Shown piece after piece: positions 21,172 to 33,259 of a stretch of DNA of 64,000 nt. Position 1 is the first letter of the stretch. Each line of letters begins with the position of its first letter. The DNA comes from Paraspadella gotoi (taxonomy: Eukaryota; Chaetognatha). The position numbers were made by a program, and so were the translations under genes. Below the pieces are notes generated by a model. That model made no database searches, had not been told where the DNA came from, and was given only the letters and a program-made list of their open reading frames with translations. The stretch is from NCBI GenBank assembly GCA_051294375.1, contig CM119263.1, positions 11,381,894 through 11,445,893 on the forward strand. Reading direction: 5' to 3'.

Positions 21172-22277
21172 ATGAAGTCAGCGTATCACCGGAAGTGGCT
21201 GAAATTGCCCGTTTGGATGACTCTTTTGTTGACGGCTTTGTGGGCGTGTCTCGCTGGAGCCGCGTCAATAACTTCCTCGATGGAATCTTCGTTTTCATCA
21301 TCGTCTTTGTCGTCGTCGACGATATCATTCTCGTCGCCTTTCCAATCAACGTCACCGTCATCGTCGGTGTCGTCGTCGTCGTCGGCATCGTCGTCGTCGT
21401 CGTCGGCATCGTCTTCATCATCGTCTTTGTCGTCGTCGACGATATCATTTTCGTCGCTATTCCAATCAACGTCACCGTCACCATCACTGACCTCGTCGTC
21501 GCCGTCGTCGTCGACGGCGTTGTCGTCGTCATCGTCGTCGACGGCGTCGGCATCGTCTTCATCGTCGTCGTCGTCGTCGGCAACTTCACCTCCGTCGCCG
21601 TCCACGCCCTTATCGTCGTCGAGTTCAGAGACCTCAACGTCGTCGTCATCCACGCCGTCTTCAAATTCGTCGACGTCTTCTCCTCCCACGTCAACCCCCT
21701 CGTCTTTTTCTTCCTCAACATCCCAACCTACAACACCCTCTAACACTCCAGCCTATCGACGATCCTTTCTCTTGCAACTCTGCTTTTTGCCCAAGTCGGA
21801 ACGCGTCTTGAAGTTGGGTTCGGACGGCGGAGGCGAGGCCGCCTTGCTGGAGCTGTCGACGACGCCTTACTTCGAGGGAGGCGAAACTTGCGACGTGACG
21901 ATCATCGTTGATGAAGGGATCGAGGAAGAATCCTCCTCTTCCTCTTCCTCTTCCTCTTCCTCATCATCATCTTCCCTCCTTCTCACTTTCCATTTTTTCA
22001 AACTCCCCGATAAATTCGATCACATCGACGTTTACGACGGCGCCAACTCTTCCGGCGCCATTCTGACACCGCGCGGCGGCCTCTGGGGCAAGGTGTGTCC
22101 CAACGCCATCGCCAGCTCCGGCGACGCCCTCACAGTGAATTTTCACAGCGCCAGTGGTCACGTACATAGTGGCGGGTTCACGATCGTTTACACGGCGGTG
22201 AAGGAAAAGTCTAAATGCGATAACGAGAGCCAATGGGGGACATTTCTTTGCGACAACAAAAAGTATTGCATCGACAG
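21172..22277 (+). CDS. CUB/LDLa transmembrane receptor, exon 1
   Basis: First and largest exon of a predicted type I membrane receptor. The ATG at 21172 (A at -3) begins MKSAYHRKWLKL followed by a hydrophobic core (VWMTLLLTALWACLAGA): a signal peptide, cleaved near residue 30. Residues ~31-195 are a Ser/Pro/Thr-rich stalk written in TCG/TCC/TCA codons. A CUB domain spans ~205-343: TCDVTIIVDEG, a poly-Ser insertion (~253-268), LTFHFFKLPDKFDHIDVYDG, the LWGKVCPN region, GDALTVNFHSASG and SGGFTIVYTAV. Only two Cys are obvious instead of the usual four, and the Cys before the (Y/F)DxIxVYDG strand is missing. The exon then opens an LDLa module (CDNESQWGTFLC, KKYCID) and ends at the donor ACAG|GTGGGC in phase 2. 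Ligand unknown. Confidence 0.85.
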
Positions 22278-24121
22278 GTGGGCGGATTCGGTGGAAGTGA
22301 GCAAGGAAAGGCGGGTAAAAAGAAAAGAAAACGAAACAATGGAAAAAACAAGAAAAAATAAACTTGCTAGAAAAGAAAAAAAATACAGATCTGGTCAAAA
22401 AAAGTTTAAACTACGAAATCTTTCAAAACAGCTAAGCCTTAAAAAAAAAAGCTGTAACTGTTAAGCTTTGGAAGGTGGGTTTGTTAAGATATAGGATCGC
22501 CACAACAGTTGCATTTATCTCTTACAGTCATCCGCAGAGTTGTCAACAAATTTGAAGCAACTAGAAACCTTGAACGAGCTGTTGGAAGTAGCAGCTCTGA
22601 ATGTTCAGTCTTGCAATTCAAAAACCGTAAGGCTTCCTCAAACCTATTAAAAAAATAAAGATTAAGAAAGAGAGAAATTATTGCCAGTTGTTCAACAGTA
22701 AAAAAATTTAAAAAATTATAAAACGCATTTAGCGAGAGCTGAACCCTTCATATTTGCGCAGCCTCTATGACTCTTTCCCTCATCACAGAAGCGGTGCTAG
22801 AAGGAAAAGGTGGTCTGATAATGTATAATTAATTGAGTCATAAAATAGTAATTGTTTTTTTTCAAATAATAAAATAAAATTCTTTTATCATGACTATTAA
22901 TCTTTTTTTTGACCAGATCTGTAGATGGGGACTGGGGAGGTTGAAAAAATAATGGCCCGATGCTAAATGGATGTAGATGATTTTATCGGCAGGGAAAAGA
23001 AATAAGATGAGCGAGAAAAGGGAGAAAGGAAAAGAGAAGGTAGAATTAAGCGTCGGAAATTGAACGACTTTTCGTGTAAGGTAGAAGCTATCTCTTTGGG
23101 AACGAGATGGCATAGAAAAGTGAGGAGGGAATAAAATCTTCGAGAGACGAATGAAAAGACGAAAGATCACGAAAACAACCGATGGGAAAAGAAGTCGTTA
23201 CCCTCGGTGGTCGCACGTGAGAATCTCACAGTCATAGTCGTTTATTATAGTTTGTATAATTGATTGATGTTAAGTTGTCGCGTTTCACTACACCCAATTC
23301 TATTTTTTTCAGAATCATGGAACTGAAAACTAGAGGTTAGAAAACACGCTCTCAATTTCGGTTTTCAACTGCCGAGTTGTTTTCTTATATTTGTTCTTTA
23401 CTGAACCGCGGAGAGGGAGTTATTCGTTATTTGAAGGATTCTGTTCAGGAGCGCCAGCAAAAAAAGGGGGGGAGAGAAAAAAATATTTTGCCCCGAGAAT
23501 TTGATGAGGTTTCTGGGTCGATCATTTTTCCCGCCATTTCTCATTTTTCATCTCGCCCCGCTTCACCTCTGACCCAGCTTCGCATCACGTAGCCTCTCAC
23601 CTTGCTGCTTCGGTTCGCTATTTCTTTCTTCAACTCATAACTTTCCTTGACTCAATTCTTTTCTCCGTCCCACGCCCCTATGCAACGTCGCGCGGAAACC
23701 CGACTCTGTTATAAGAAGTATGTCCGTCTGTATGTCTGTCTCTCGGTCTATTGACATTAAGTTGCAAAAAGTAAGTTTAAAGAGCTAAAAGTGTTACGGA
23801 GAAAGGTTTCGGCGTCTAAATCACGCGTTTTCACAGTTCGAATGAGAAAGAGGCGGGAAGCAAGAAGGAGAAAAGAAAGCGGGAGGGAAGCAAGCAGGAT
23901 AAAAGAAAGCACGAGGGAAGCAAGAAAGGAGGAAGGAAAAGAAAGGGAAAAAAAAGATGAAGAAAAACAAGCCACGCGACTGGTATAGAACGCTGAATAC
24001 AGCGTCCTTGTTATTTTTGCCCTCAGTTTCTCCTTCGAACCAAAAGATATTCGTTCGTTCTTTCAAAGCCCGTCCTTACTTTTCCTCGCCCCGCTGTCTC
24101 ACTCCCCCCCCCTCGTTCAAG
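22278..24121 (+). other. intron 1 of the CUB/LDLa receptor
   Basis: Runs from GTGGGC to a pyrimidine tract ending TTCAAG. It holds a second possible donor (GGAA|GTGAGC, at 22302), a candidate 99-nt exon (22528-22626), a possible 48-nt exon (22761-22808, between GCGCAG and GTGGTC, frames conflicting), a purine-rich tract, and an imperfect ~33-bp tandem repeat GGGAGGAAGCAAG-like at 23840-23930. A 71-codon open frame at 23377-23592 lacks splice support. Confidence 0.6.
22528..22626 (+). CDS. candidate alternative (cassette) exon in receptor intron 1
   Basis: Bounded by a strong acceptor (TTTATCTCTTACAG) and donor (AAACC|GTAAGGC). Exactly 33 codons in the open phase-0 frame: SAELSTNLKQLETLNELLEV, then AALNVQSCNSKT, an amphipathic, coiled-coil-like helix with one Cys. 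It cannot follow the phase-2 donor at 22277 without an immediate TGA, but it joins in frame to the second donor at 22302, adding RWADSVE after CID. The exon is also present, with small differences, in the inverted copies near 47018-47115 and 27300-27420. It could instead belong to another transcript. Confidence 0.5.
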
Positions 24122-24286
24122 CTCCCTGACCTGCGACGGATGGAGCAACTGCGACGACGGCAGCGACGAATGGGCGTCGCTCTGCGTTCCGCCGCCGAAA
24201 GTCGGCGCCGCCATGATCGCCCTCTTTGTCGTCGTCGGCTTCGTCGTCGTCCTCTTTGTCGTCACGTGCGTCTTGTTTTGTCGAAG
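24122..24286 (+). CDS. CUB/LDLa receptor, exon 2: LDLa end and TM helix
   Basis: Joining AG from exon 1 with C here restores Ser and a canonical LDLa module: CID-SSLTCDGWSNCDDGSDE-WASLC. All six Cys and the calcium-binding CDxxxNCxDGSDE acidic cluster are present, and six residues separate Cys3 from Cys4 as usual. After the short linker PPPKVGAA comes one TM helix, MIALFVVVGFVVVLFVVTCV, then LFCR and the donor CGAAG|GTAAAA, phase 2. The exact phase match across a 1.8-kb intron is strong evidence for the gene model. Further exons lie in other copies of the locus: 44878-45087 or 52244-52441, then 34563-34813. Confidence 0.85.
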
Positions 24287-24641
24287 GTAAAACAACAGAC
24301 GAGAGAATGCGGAATGTTACGAAAAAGTCCACTCTCATCCCGCCGCCCAAGCGGTTTCGCCTGCGCGGCGTCCGGCCGAAGTTGCATTCATGGAGTATAC
24401 GGACCACTGATGTGATCGGAGGCAGCAAATCAACGCTTGAACTCGCACATTGTTTTACAAATGATTTTGCAACCGCAGAATACGGTATTTTAATCTCATT
24501 CCTTGGCAAAAGAATAAGTGGCAAGATAGCTTATTAAAGTAACATTTAGACTAAATAAATACAAGCGAAAAAAATAGAATATTCCCTGCGGGAGTAACCA
24601 TTCATTGTTTCTTCTTGCGTTTCAAAACAAAGAGACGAAAA

Positions 24642-24666
24642 NNNNNNNNNNNNNNNNNNNNNNNNN
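24642..24666. other. assembly gap (25 N)
   Basis: Fixed-size gap within the inverted copy, near the switch of orientation. Confidence 0.98.
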
Positions 24667-25444
24667 GAAGGTGAGAAAAATTTGAGGTAAGTTCCAATCA
24701 GGGTTAATGCTTTGTGAGGCGAAGGTTAAATAGAAGAAAAAAAAAGAAGTTCCTTAACATTTCGGACTGTTGCGGGACTGTTCGAGTCCTTCACGACCGA
24801 GTCCTTAGTTCATCAGTATATCCAGTCAGTATATTCATCAATTGCCGCTATATTGTTTAGTTATACTAACTGATGCTTCGAATAAATGTAAAGGCCTTCT
24901 TACCGAGGCAATTGCGTTTATTGTTGGCGATGCTTCAAGTAGAAGTAAAACCCACCTTGTCCCGTCCGTTCGTAACCGTGACGCCGCTTTGAAGTAACTC
25001 GGTTCCGGACTTCGGGATCGTCGGCATTGATGACGCCGACGCGCTCGGGCGATGCCGCCCGAACGGCACCTCTCCCTGTTGTCCATCACCCGTGTACCCG
25101 AGCTCAGAATAAAATAGGTTCCATTCTCATTCCCGCCGCCCTAAGCGGTTTCGCCTCGCGCGGCCGGTCGAGTTGGCTTCAGGAATTATACGGACCATAT
25201 GTTGATCGAGAGGCAGCAAATCAACAGCTTGAACTCGACCATTGTTTTAAAATGATTTGAAGCGAGAATAGGTATTTTAAATCTCATTCCTTGGCAACAA
25301 GATAAGTGGCAACGATAGCTTATTTAAATACATTTAGGACAAAAAAATACAAGCGAAAAAAATAAAATTCCCTGCGGGAGAACCATTTCGCATTGTTTCT
25401 TCTTGTCGTTCAAAACAAAGAGACGGAATGTTGACCTTGCCGAC

Positions 25445-25633
25445 AAAACAAGACGCAACGTGAACGACCAAAGAGGCACGACCGACCGCAAGCCCGACGA
25501 CCGACAAAGAGGCGATCATCTCGGCGCGCCGACTATTCTCGGCCGCGGAACGCCAACAGCGACGCCCATTCGTCGCTGCTCGTCGTCGCAGTTAGCTCCA
25601 TCCGTCCGCAGGTCAGGGAGCTTTGAACCACGA
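25445..25633 (-). pseudogene. copy 2 of receptor exon 2 (LDLa/TM), broken
   Basis: Reverse-complement match to 24122-24286 with several indels; neither the LDLa nor the TM reading survives intact. Most likely sequence error in a duplicated read, not a real second gene. Confidence 0.65.
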
Positions 25634-27680
25634 GGGGGCGGGAGTACAGACCACGCGGGGCGAGAAAAGTAAGGACGGGCTTTGAAAGAAACGAACGAAT
25701 ATCTCTTTGGTTCGAAGGAGAAACTGGACGGGCAAAAATAACTACACGGAACGCTGTATTCAGCGTCTGCTACTCAGTTCGCGTCGGCTTGTTTCTCTTC
25801 ATCTTTTTTTTCCCTTTTCTTTTCCTTCCTCCTTTCTTGTTCCCTCGTTGCTTTACTCTTTGCATCCCTGCTTGCTTCCCTCCGCCTGTCTTTTGTTCTT
25901 AACTGTTGCTTCCCCCTCTTCTCACTTCGAACTGTGAAACGACCGTAACGGCGATTTAGCCACGACCGAAATCCTTTCTCCAGGTTCAATCACTATTTAG
26001 CTCTTCTAAGATACGTACTTTTTGATGACTTAGATCGTCCAATAGACGCGAGAGACAGACATACAGAGGACAATGCTTCCATTACTAGGAGTCGGGTTTC
26101 CGCCGCGCACGTTGCACTAGGCGCGCTGCCGGTCACGGCAGAAAAGAATTGAGTCAAGGAAGTCATGATTTGATTTCGAAAGAAAGGTAAATAGGCGGAC
26201 ACCTGGACAGCCGACAGCCACCACGGTTGAGAGGCTTTAGACGTCAGGATAGTCTCCGAAGCTGCGCGTCAAGGTGAAGCGGGGCGAGATGAAATATGCA
26301 GAAATGGCGGGAAGAATCGATACCCCAGAACCCTCATCAAATTCTCGGGGCACAAATACTTTCATTTCTCTCCCCCCCTTTTTTTATGCTGCGCGCTCCT
26401 GAACAGAATCCTTCAATAAGCGAAAACTCCCTCTCCGCGGAGTCTCAGTAAAAAAAATTATAAGAAAAACCCTCGGGTGAACGTTGCAAAACAAATTCCG
26501 AAGAGCGTGTTTATCTATACCTTAGTTTTCAGTTCAATTGATTCTGAAAAAAAAGATTGGGGTAGTGAAACCGACAACTTAAATAACATATGAAAATTTT
26601 ATCAATAAACGCACTATGACTAAGTGATAGATTCTCACGCTGACGACCAGCCGGCAGTCATGGGTAATACGTACTTTCTTTTCCATCGGTTTTTTCGGTG
26701 ATCTTTTGAGTGCATCTTTCAATTCTCGTCTCAGATATTCATCTCACATTTTCTCATGACGCATCTCGTTCCCAGCCAAGAAGATAGCTTCTTTCTACCT
26801 TACACGAAAAGTCGTTTCCAATTTCCCGCGACGCTTACTATTTATTTTCCTTTCTCCCTTTTCTCGCTCAATCTTATTTCTTATTCCCTGCTGATAAATC
26901 ATTCTTACATCCATTTGCATCGGCGCATTATTTTTCTCACTCCCTGCCCCAGTCCCGCATCTACAGATCCGGTCAAAAAAAAGATTAATATAGTCATCGA
27001 TAAAAGAATTTATTTTATTATTTGAAAGTAAAAACTAATTACTACTTTTTAAGGGAACTCAATTAATAAATCAGCATTAGTACAGACCAACCTTTACCCT
27101 TCTTAGCACCCGCTTCTTGTGATGAGACGGAAGAGTCTATCAGAGGCATGGCGCAAATATGAAGGGTTCGAAGCGTCATCGCTAAAATGCGTTTATTAAA
27201 TAATTTTAATTAAATTTCTTTTACTGTTGAACAACTGTGCAATAATTCTTTTTCTTAATCTTTAACTTTTTTTAATAGGTTTGAGGAAAAGCCTTGACCG
27301 GTTTTTGAACTTGCAAGACTGAACATGTCAGAGCTAGCTACTTCCAACGAGCTCGTTCAGGAGATTCTCGTATGCTTCCAAATGTTGTATGACAACAACT
27401 CTGCGCGAATGAACTGCTATAGCAGGATTTAAATGCAACTTTTTGTGGCGATCCTATATCTTAAACAAACCGCACCCTGTCCGAAGCTTTCAACAGTTTA
27501 CAGCTTGTCTTTTTTTAAGCTTAGCTTTTTGAAATTTCATAGTTTACCAACTTTTTTTTGACAGATCATGTATTTTTTTTTCTTTTTTACAATTTTATTT
27601 TTTTCTTTGTTTTTCCATTGTTTCGTTTCTTTCTTTTTCACACCGCCTTTCCTTGCTTCACTTCACAACCGAATCCGCCC

Positions 27681-29060
27681 AACCGTCGATGAATCACTTT
27701 ATTGTTGTCGGCAAAGAAAAATGTCCCCATTGCTCTCTTATCGCATTTAGACTTTTCCTTCACCGCCGTGTATACGATCGTGAACCCCCACTATGTACGT
27801 GACCACTGCCGCTGTGAAAATTCACTGTGAGGGCGTTCCCGGTAAGGCTGGCGATGGCGTTGGGACATCACCTTGGGCCCCCCAGAGGCCGCCGCGCGTG
27901 TCAGAACATGGGCGACCGGAAGAAGTTGGCGCCAGTCCGTAAACCGTCGATGTGATCGATTTATGGGGAGTTGAAAAAATGGAAAGTGAGAAGGAAAGGG
28001 AAGATGATGATGAGGAAAAGGAAGAAGGAAGTAGGAGAGGAGGATTCTTCCTCGATCCCTTTCATCAAACGATGATCGTCACTCGCCAAGTTCCCTCCCT
28101 CAGATAGTAATGGCCGTCCGACAGCTTCCAGCAAGGCGGCCTCGCCTCCGCCGTCCGAACCCAACTTCAACGCGTTCCAGATCTTGGGCAAAAGCCACGA
28201 GTTGCAAGAGAAGTATTCGTCGATTAGGTCGGTGTTTTAGAGGGTTTGGGCCGGTTCGGGTAACGATATAAGAAAAAAACCAATCATATACTATAGGGCG
28301 GGAGAAAGACGTCGACCAGATGGAAACTCTGTACGCATCCCTTTTGGGGTCTCTTGGACTTCGGACAAAAAGATAAAAAAAAAATCTCTCTAAATTCTAT
28401 ATTCTAACAAGAAAACACAGAGTAGACAAATAGGATCAAAAACCGAAAAACACGACGACGACGGAGAAGGACGACAACGCCCGTCGACTGACCGACCCGA
28501 GAACAGACTCGGGGGTCAGTGATGGTGACGTACGGTTATTTTTGCCACACGACGTTTCAGATAAGGTGGGCGAAAAAATTGAGTTATTTATATAGACGGA
28601 CTCGAATGAATGAGTGCGTACTGCGACTCTGAACGAACATCGCTGATGTTCTCGCTCGATGAAAATTGTGAATCTTCTCTGCCAATACAAATCAACAACG
28701 ACTGTCCTGCAGACTCGTACGAGACGACACGCCAGACAAGCCACGAGCGCAAAAAACTCGCGCGACAAGAGAACACGAACAGACCGACGAACGACTCCTC
28801 CAAACCAAAGGCATTAGGACGAGTGCTCGTGGAGAGAAGACGAAACGAGAATGATATCGTTCGACGACGGCCAAAACAGATGATGGAAAACGAAAGCATT
28901 CCCGAGCGTGACAGACGGAGCCGTTCTTGATAGATCGCCAGCGCATGCGTCCCAGGAGGTAAGCACGCCATCAATACCCATCCGTAAGACAAAAAAGAGT
29001 AGTACCAACCGTGTCGCAAGACTTCAGGCACCGCTCTTCGTCTCTGGCTGATACGCTGAC
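27681..29060 (-). pseudogene. copy 2 of receptor exon 1 (CUB), broken
   Basis: Reverse-complement match to 21172-22277. The stretch 27765-28210 still carries KLGSDGGGEAALLE and the border of CUB, but the Ser-rich part (28400-29050) is expanded and scrambled. Confidence 0.65.
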
Positions 29061-32000
29061 CAATACCAACCTATCGCCAGAATGCAGACTCTCTCGACCA
29101 TTTGACTTACATCCCAAATCTCGGTTTTTTCGCTCGTCGCCAAATGCTGAACTTCGCGTCGGACGGGAAGATCTCGTGAGAACGTAATCGTTTAGACTGC
29201 GTTACTAATGTCTCATTACGCCGTTATGACTCTCAGAACTTCCATGATGATTGAAGGAGAGAGAGACGGCATTCTTTGACAGCAAGTTGGCGAAAAGGTA
29301 GATTGCGGGAGCGTTTGTGGCCCGAGCAGATCGTACGAAAACTTATTGCGTCTCTCAAGCCCGCTGCTTCAACTGCTTCGGAAGCGGTCATCGTGTCGAA
29401 AAAATGCCCCATCAAAGCAGTGTGCTTTTGCACGACAAAAGAGAAATCATGTTACATCGAGCCTGCGCATCCATTAGACGAATTGAGCCCCCGTCAAGGA
29501 ATGCCGAGAGAGAGGTCGATTTTTCAAAGTGAGATCTGAGAGAGTCACGCAATTCGGACATCGAAGAGCAACGGAGAAAAGTTTAGTCTGACCGCCCGCG
29601 GAGAGACCGAAGTTGGATGACGAATCACTTTTAATGGTCTCTATGTCGACCTCTGTGTAGTCCTATACTGACTGGTTGACTATTGACGTTGGTTTTTAGT
29701 GTCTCGACTTGCTATCTTCGTCTCAGTCTTTTCGTCTGAAAATCTCTTTTTGGTACTCATACGGCTTGGGCGCCTATTGATATGAAAAAAGGGCCGTGTT
29801 TTGGAAAGGGCATTCCCGTGTTCCCAGCGGGGAAACAGTAAGCTACCCAATTCTAACTTTAACCAGACTCCCAGTTATCCAAATTCGAGTTCCTTGATTA
29901 TTGGCATTTAGCTCTACTTCGAAGCCGTCTGACTTAAATTGTGAAACTTTGCGACGTGAGTTCCATCCGCAGCGTCCGCCTCTCTCTTCTCTCTCTCGCA
30001 TTCTCTCTCGTCTATATCTCTATCTCATTCTTTCTCCCTCTTACGCTCTTCTTATTCGATGAGTCTGTCAAACCGTCGGCGAGAACGCGATGTACAACGA
30101 CAGTCTGGAATGCAGTGTCTATGTACCCTGATTTTGTGGGATAATGCTGGTCGAACCAGGCTCCATTATGGTGTCTCTTTTTAAAAAAGTACAGTACCCT
30201 GTTTTATCTCAAAGTGATTGTGAAACAATTATAACAAGACTTAAATGTGTTAGTGTCTCGTTAGAATAGTAATTTGCTGGATTCTGCTCGGGTGCTCTGC
30301 ACGTCTACGAACATGGACACTGACTCCAGTGGCGACTCATACCGCCAGGATGTAAATATTGAAGTTTTCTTGCTGGGTGACGTGAGGCGAGCGCAGTAGA
30401 GTCACGATGCTGGAGAGAGTAATGAGATAGAGATGTCCCTCGCCGTCGACGTTCTTGCAGTTGAGGTGACGACGCGGAGTCTACACGACTGCGCCGGAGA
30501 GAGAGGAGAAAGAGATATATGCTTCTTTTTATTCATCTTCCCCGTGGGAGAGGGAAGAAGAGAGGAATGGCCGAGAGATTCGATATTCTGCCGCAGAGAG
30601 TAAAGTTCCCTGTTGCTATTTCAATTGATGACGGGACCGTCGACGGAGAGTGACTATTCGGCCATGGGGTGTGAGAGAGTGCGAGGGCTCGCGACGGAAA
30701 GGTGAGTGCATACATGAGTACAACCATGAGATTCGTATGCAGAGAGGAGGTGCGGACAGACTGATTTAGCTCCCGGCAGCGAGTGAGTTTCGGACGACAT
30801 TTTCATTTGACGCCCTCCCATATATTTTCTCTGAACCGGTCTCGCCATATTCGCCAGTCACGATATTCTTTCTCGGCAACCAAAAAATTCAACGAATTTA
30901 CGAATCCAATTGACAAAACTTGTCTTTTACTATACGTTAGATTAAACACGTTAGAGATGGCTTCTAGTGTGACGGTGATGAGTCACAATAGTCACTATTG
31001 TCTCCTCAAAAAAGGCGATCTGAACTCTTATTTTGATCAGTACGGTGGAGCTGACAATGACCAGAGCCCCAGCCGAGGTGACTGGATGGCGCCTGGTTCA
31101 GTTTACTATCCCTCTATCTGTCAAAATCTTTGTCTCTCTTAGTCCTGCATGGAATCGCGGCTCAGCAACGTCAATTTATCTTAGTGTTCTTTGACTCCAG
31201 ACGCTCCTTCGAATCTACAGAATCGTGCTTGTTTCTTCTTGTTTCTCCTTAGCCTTCTCCGTCCGCTGTGAATGATCATTCTTGTCGTCCGCACCTCGTC
31301 ACAGGCATTGAAGTCACCCGGTCTAGATTCCTGTGTGGCGGAGCGGTTCGCTCTTACCTTTTTTTGTTCGTCCACGAGTTGTTTCAGGTCTTGAGAGGCG
31401 TTCGACCTTTCCTGCGCGGTAGTGGTAGATTTCGCCTCAAATAATTTCCTCCAGGCGCACCGACGCTCCTCATTGAACATGATCCGTTTAATTCACTTGG
31501 CCCACTTAATCAATGAACGTCGAGAGAGGAGACGAGGAAAGAGTTTTGATGAAGCTTAACATAAAAATTGCGATTAGATTTCATATGTCCTGAATATCCA
31601 GTCCTGTCGAGCCCACAGCAGAAATATGCGACCTATACGGAGAGTTCGACCTGCCTTCTCTCTCGTGGTAATGACTAGAAACCTCACGTATAGTGAAAGA
31701 AGCTCGTAATGGGGAAAAGAGGAGCACAAGGGAGACGACTGCGTCGAGATTAAATTAGATCTCCCTGTCTTTCCATTATTTACCGCAACTTTAAGTAGAA
31801 TTAACAAAAAACCCTTTCTACTTGAAATTGCGGCGGATTTAATACGGTATAAAACTATGTGTTACTGTGTTCCAATGAGGTAAGCTCTGCTGGTCTCGGT
31901 CTATTATTACATCGAAGTTTCCGCCCTACTCGGGTCTTGTTGTCGAGTGGTGCGGTTCCATCGCGGTATCGAGGTACAGACTCTCCTCTCTTGTAGATTC

Positions 32001-33259
32001 CCCATTTTTGTTTAATTGATGTGGGTGAAATGACCGGAGGAAGACTGAGCGGTTTAAAGTATTTATTCAGACTGCAACCCTAACCCAGCACGCCCTTACA
32101 AAAATCCCGATGAAGCCACATAGAGAAAGATATTACTCAACTTACAGAAAGGAACTTGGCGGACCACTTCTCTCTGTACCTCTTTAATCCCTTAAGCATG
32201 TTATATCATGGGCTTCGTTTAAGAAATGCAACACTCTTCACTCTGATTTCCTTTAATCCTTTCTCTTCCATCATGTGTTAATTCATATATTAAAAGGCTC
32301 TCCTAGAGAATTAAACGGACATTATCAGGAGTCGAGTCATCACCAGCTTATGCGAACCGATTAACCGGCCGCACGAAAAATTCCACTGTATTAGCACTCT
32401 TGCTAACCCAATTCGACCCATGATAGCTTTTGATGGGGCCTCGCGCTGTGAAAATACTTTACAGACCAAGACAGAGATTCCCGGATGACGGGATGTCAAC
32501 ATAATGAAGAGAATTAGAAAAAAAAAACCACTCCCGCACTCGTAATCGGGTGTATACCGGAAGTTATTGTGCTATTATTTTTTCGAGTATCCGGATTGAG
32601 GGTTGGAATTCATACCCGTCCTCGCGGTGTTTAAACTGAGGATCTTTTTTGGCTTTCGCCAAACTTCTGTCTCCCATGGGTTTGGCGTGCTTTTTCCGAG
32701 TTCTCTTTGTCCGCGCGCTCGTCGGCCGAATCTTAGGCGAGCGCCTTGCGCATTCCGATTTGATCGAGCGGATGAGGGGACGGAATGCCAAAGTCCGGGT
32801 TATAGCGTGCCGCCGCCCGCTATAGTTTTTCAACTTTCGTGTAAGCTGCCTCCTCGCTCCAACTTGGTTCAGCTGAACTAACTTCCCGTGACCAAATCCT
32901 CCCAGAACGCATAGCTCATGGATGAATGCTCCATGCTTATGCGCTTTGTTCTTTCAAACATTGTGAGAAGAAAGAGAAAATAATGGAACAGGAAGGAGAA
33001 GAAAAGGCAGGTACAAGCAAGAGAAGACTTACTGACGAAGGACGACGACGAACCGCGACGATCTATTCTTAGTCCTATCATTGGAGGTGGCGTTGGACCG
33101 AATAGCGGCTCTTTCACAAGGAGGTTTTTCGCTTAGCCCACGGAGGGTGGCAACGATCAAGCCTCGGCTCGCAAATTTCTTCTTTCTTACCTCGAGATAC
33201 TTTTTTTTTCTTGACGTGGTTTACTTCCGTCTGGTAGGCTTCAAGCTGGGCAATATTTA

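Larger units (their letters stand above)
24326..33250 (-). repeat. noisy inverted copy of 19.0-24.3 kb plus tail exon (copy 2)
   Basis: Order of landmarks is reversed: tail exon (~24950-25130), LDLa/TM exon (~25445-25633), intron landmarks (~26280-27420), CUB exon (~27681-29060), a segment matching 20.6-20.9 kb (29756-29960), one matching ~20.23-20.3 kb (30830-30925), and one matching 19.14-19.28 kb (32935-33090). Divergence is mainly small insertions and deletions, increasing to near-unalignable around 30.0-32.8 kb, as in an uncorrected long read. All reading frames are broken. A 25-N gap sits at 24642-24666, near the apparent turning point. Confidence 0.8.

Noticed and set aside
21195-21743. 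Val/Ile-rich + frame and Asp-rich - frames over the receptor exon
   Set aside because: They are alternative readings of TCG/TCA/GTC triplets that encode the Ser-rich stalk; the frame with signal peptide, CUB and LDLa is the supported one.
24122-24286. Arg-rich phase-0 reading of exon 2
   Set aside because: The phase-2 reading gives a canonical LDLa module plus TM helix; the other is its frame shadow.
28436-29031. Overlapping 110-147 codon ORFs around 28.4-29.0 kb
   Set aside because: They fall on the scrambled copy of the Ser-rich stalk; openness comes from degenerate CGA/GAC repeats.
32564-32833. Basic 89-codon minus-strand ORF
   Set aside because: Lies in the error-dense inverted segment; has no counterpart ORF in the cleaner copies.
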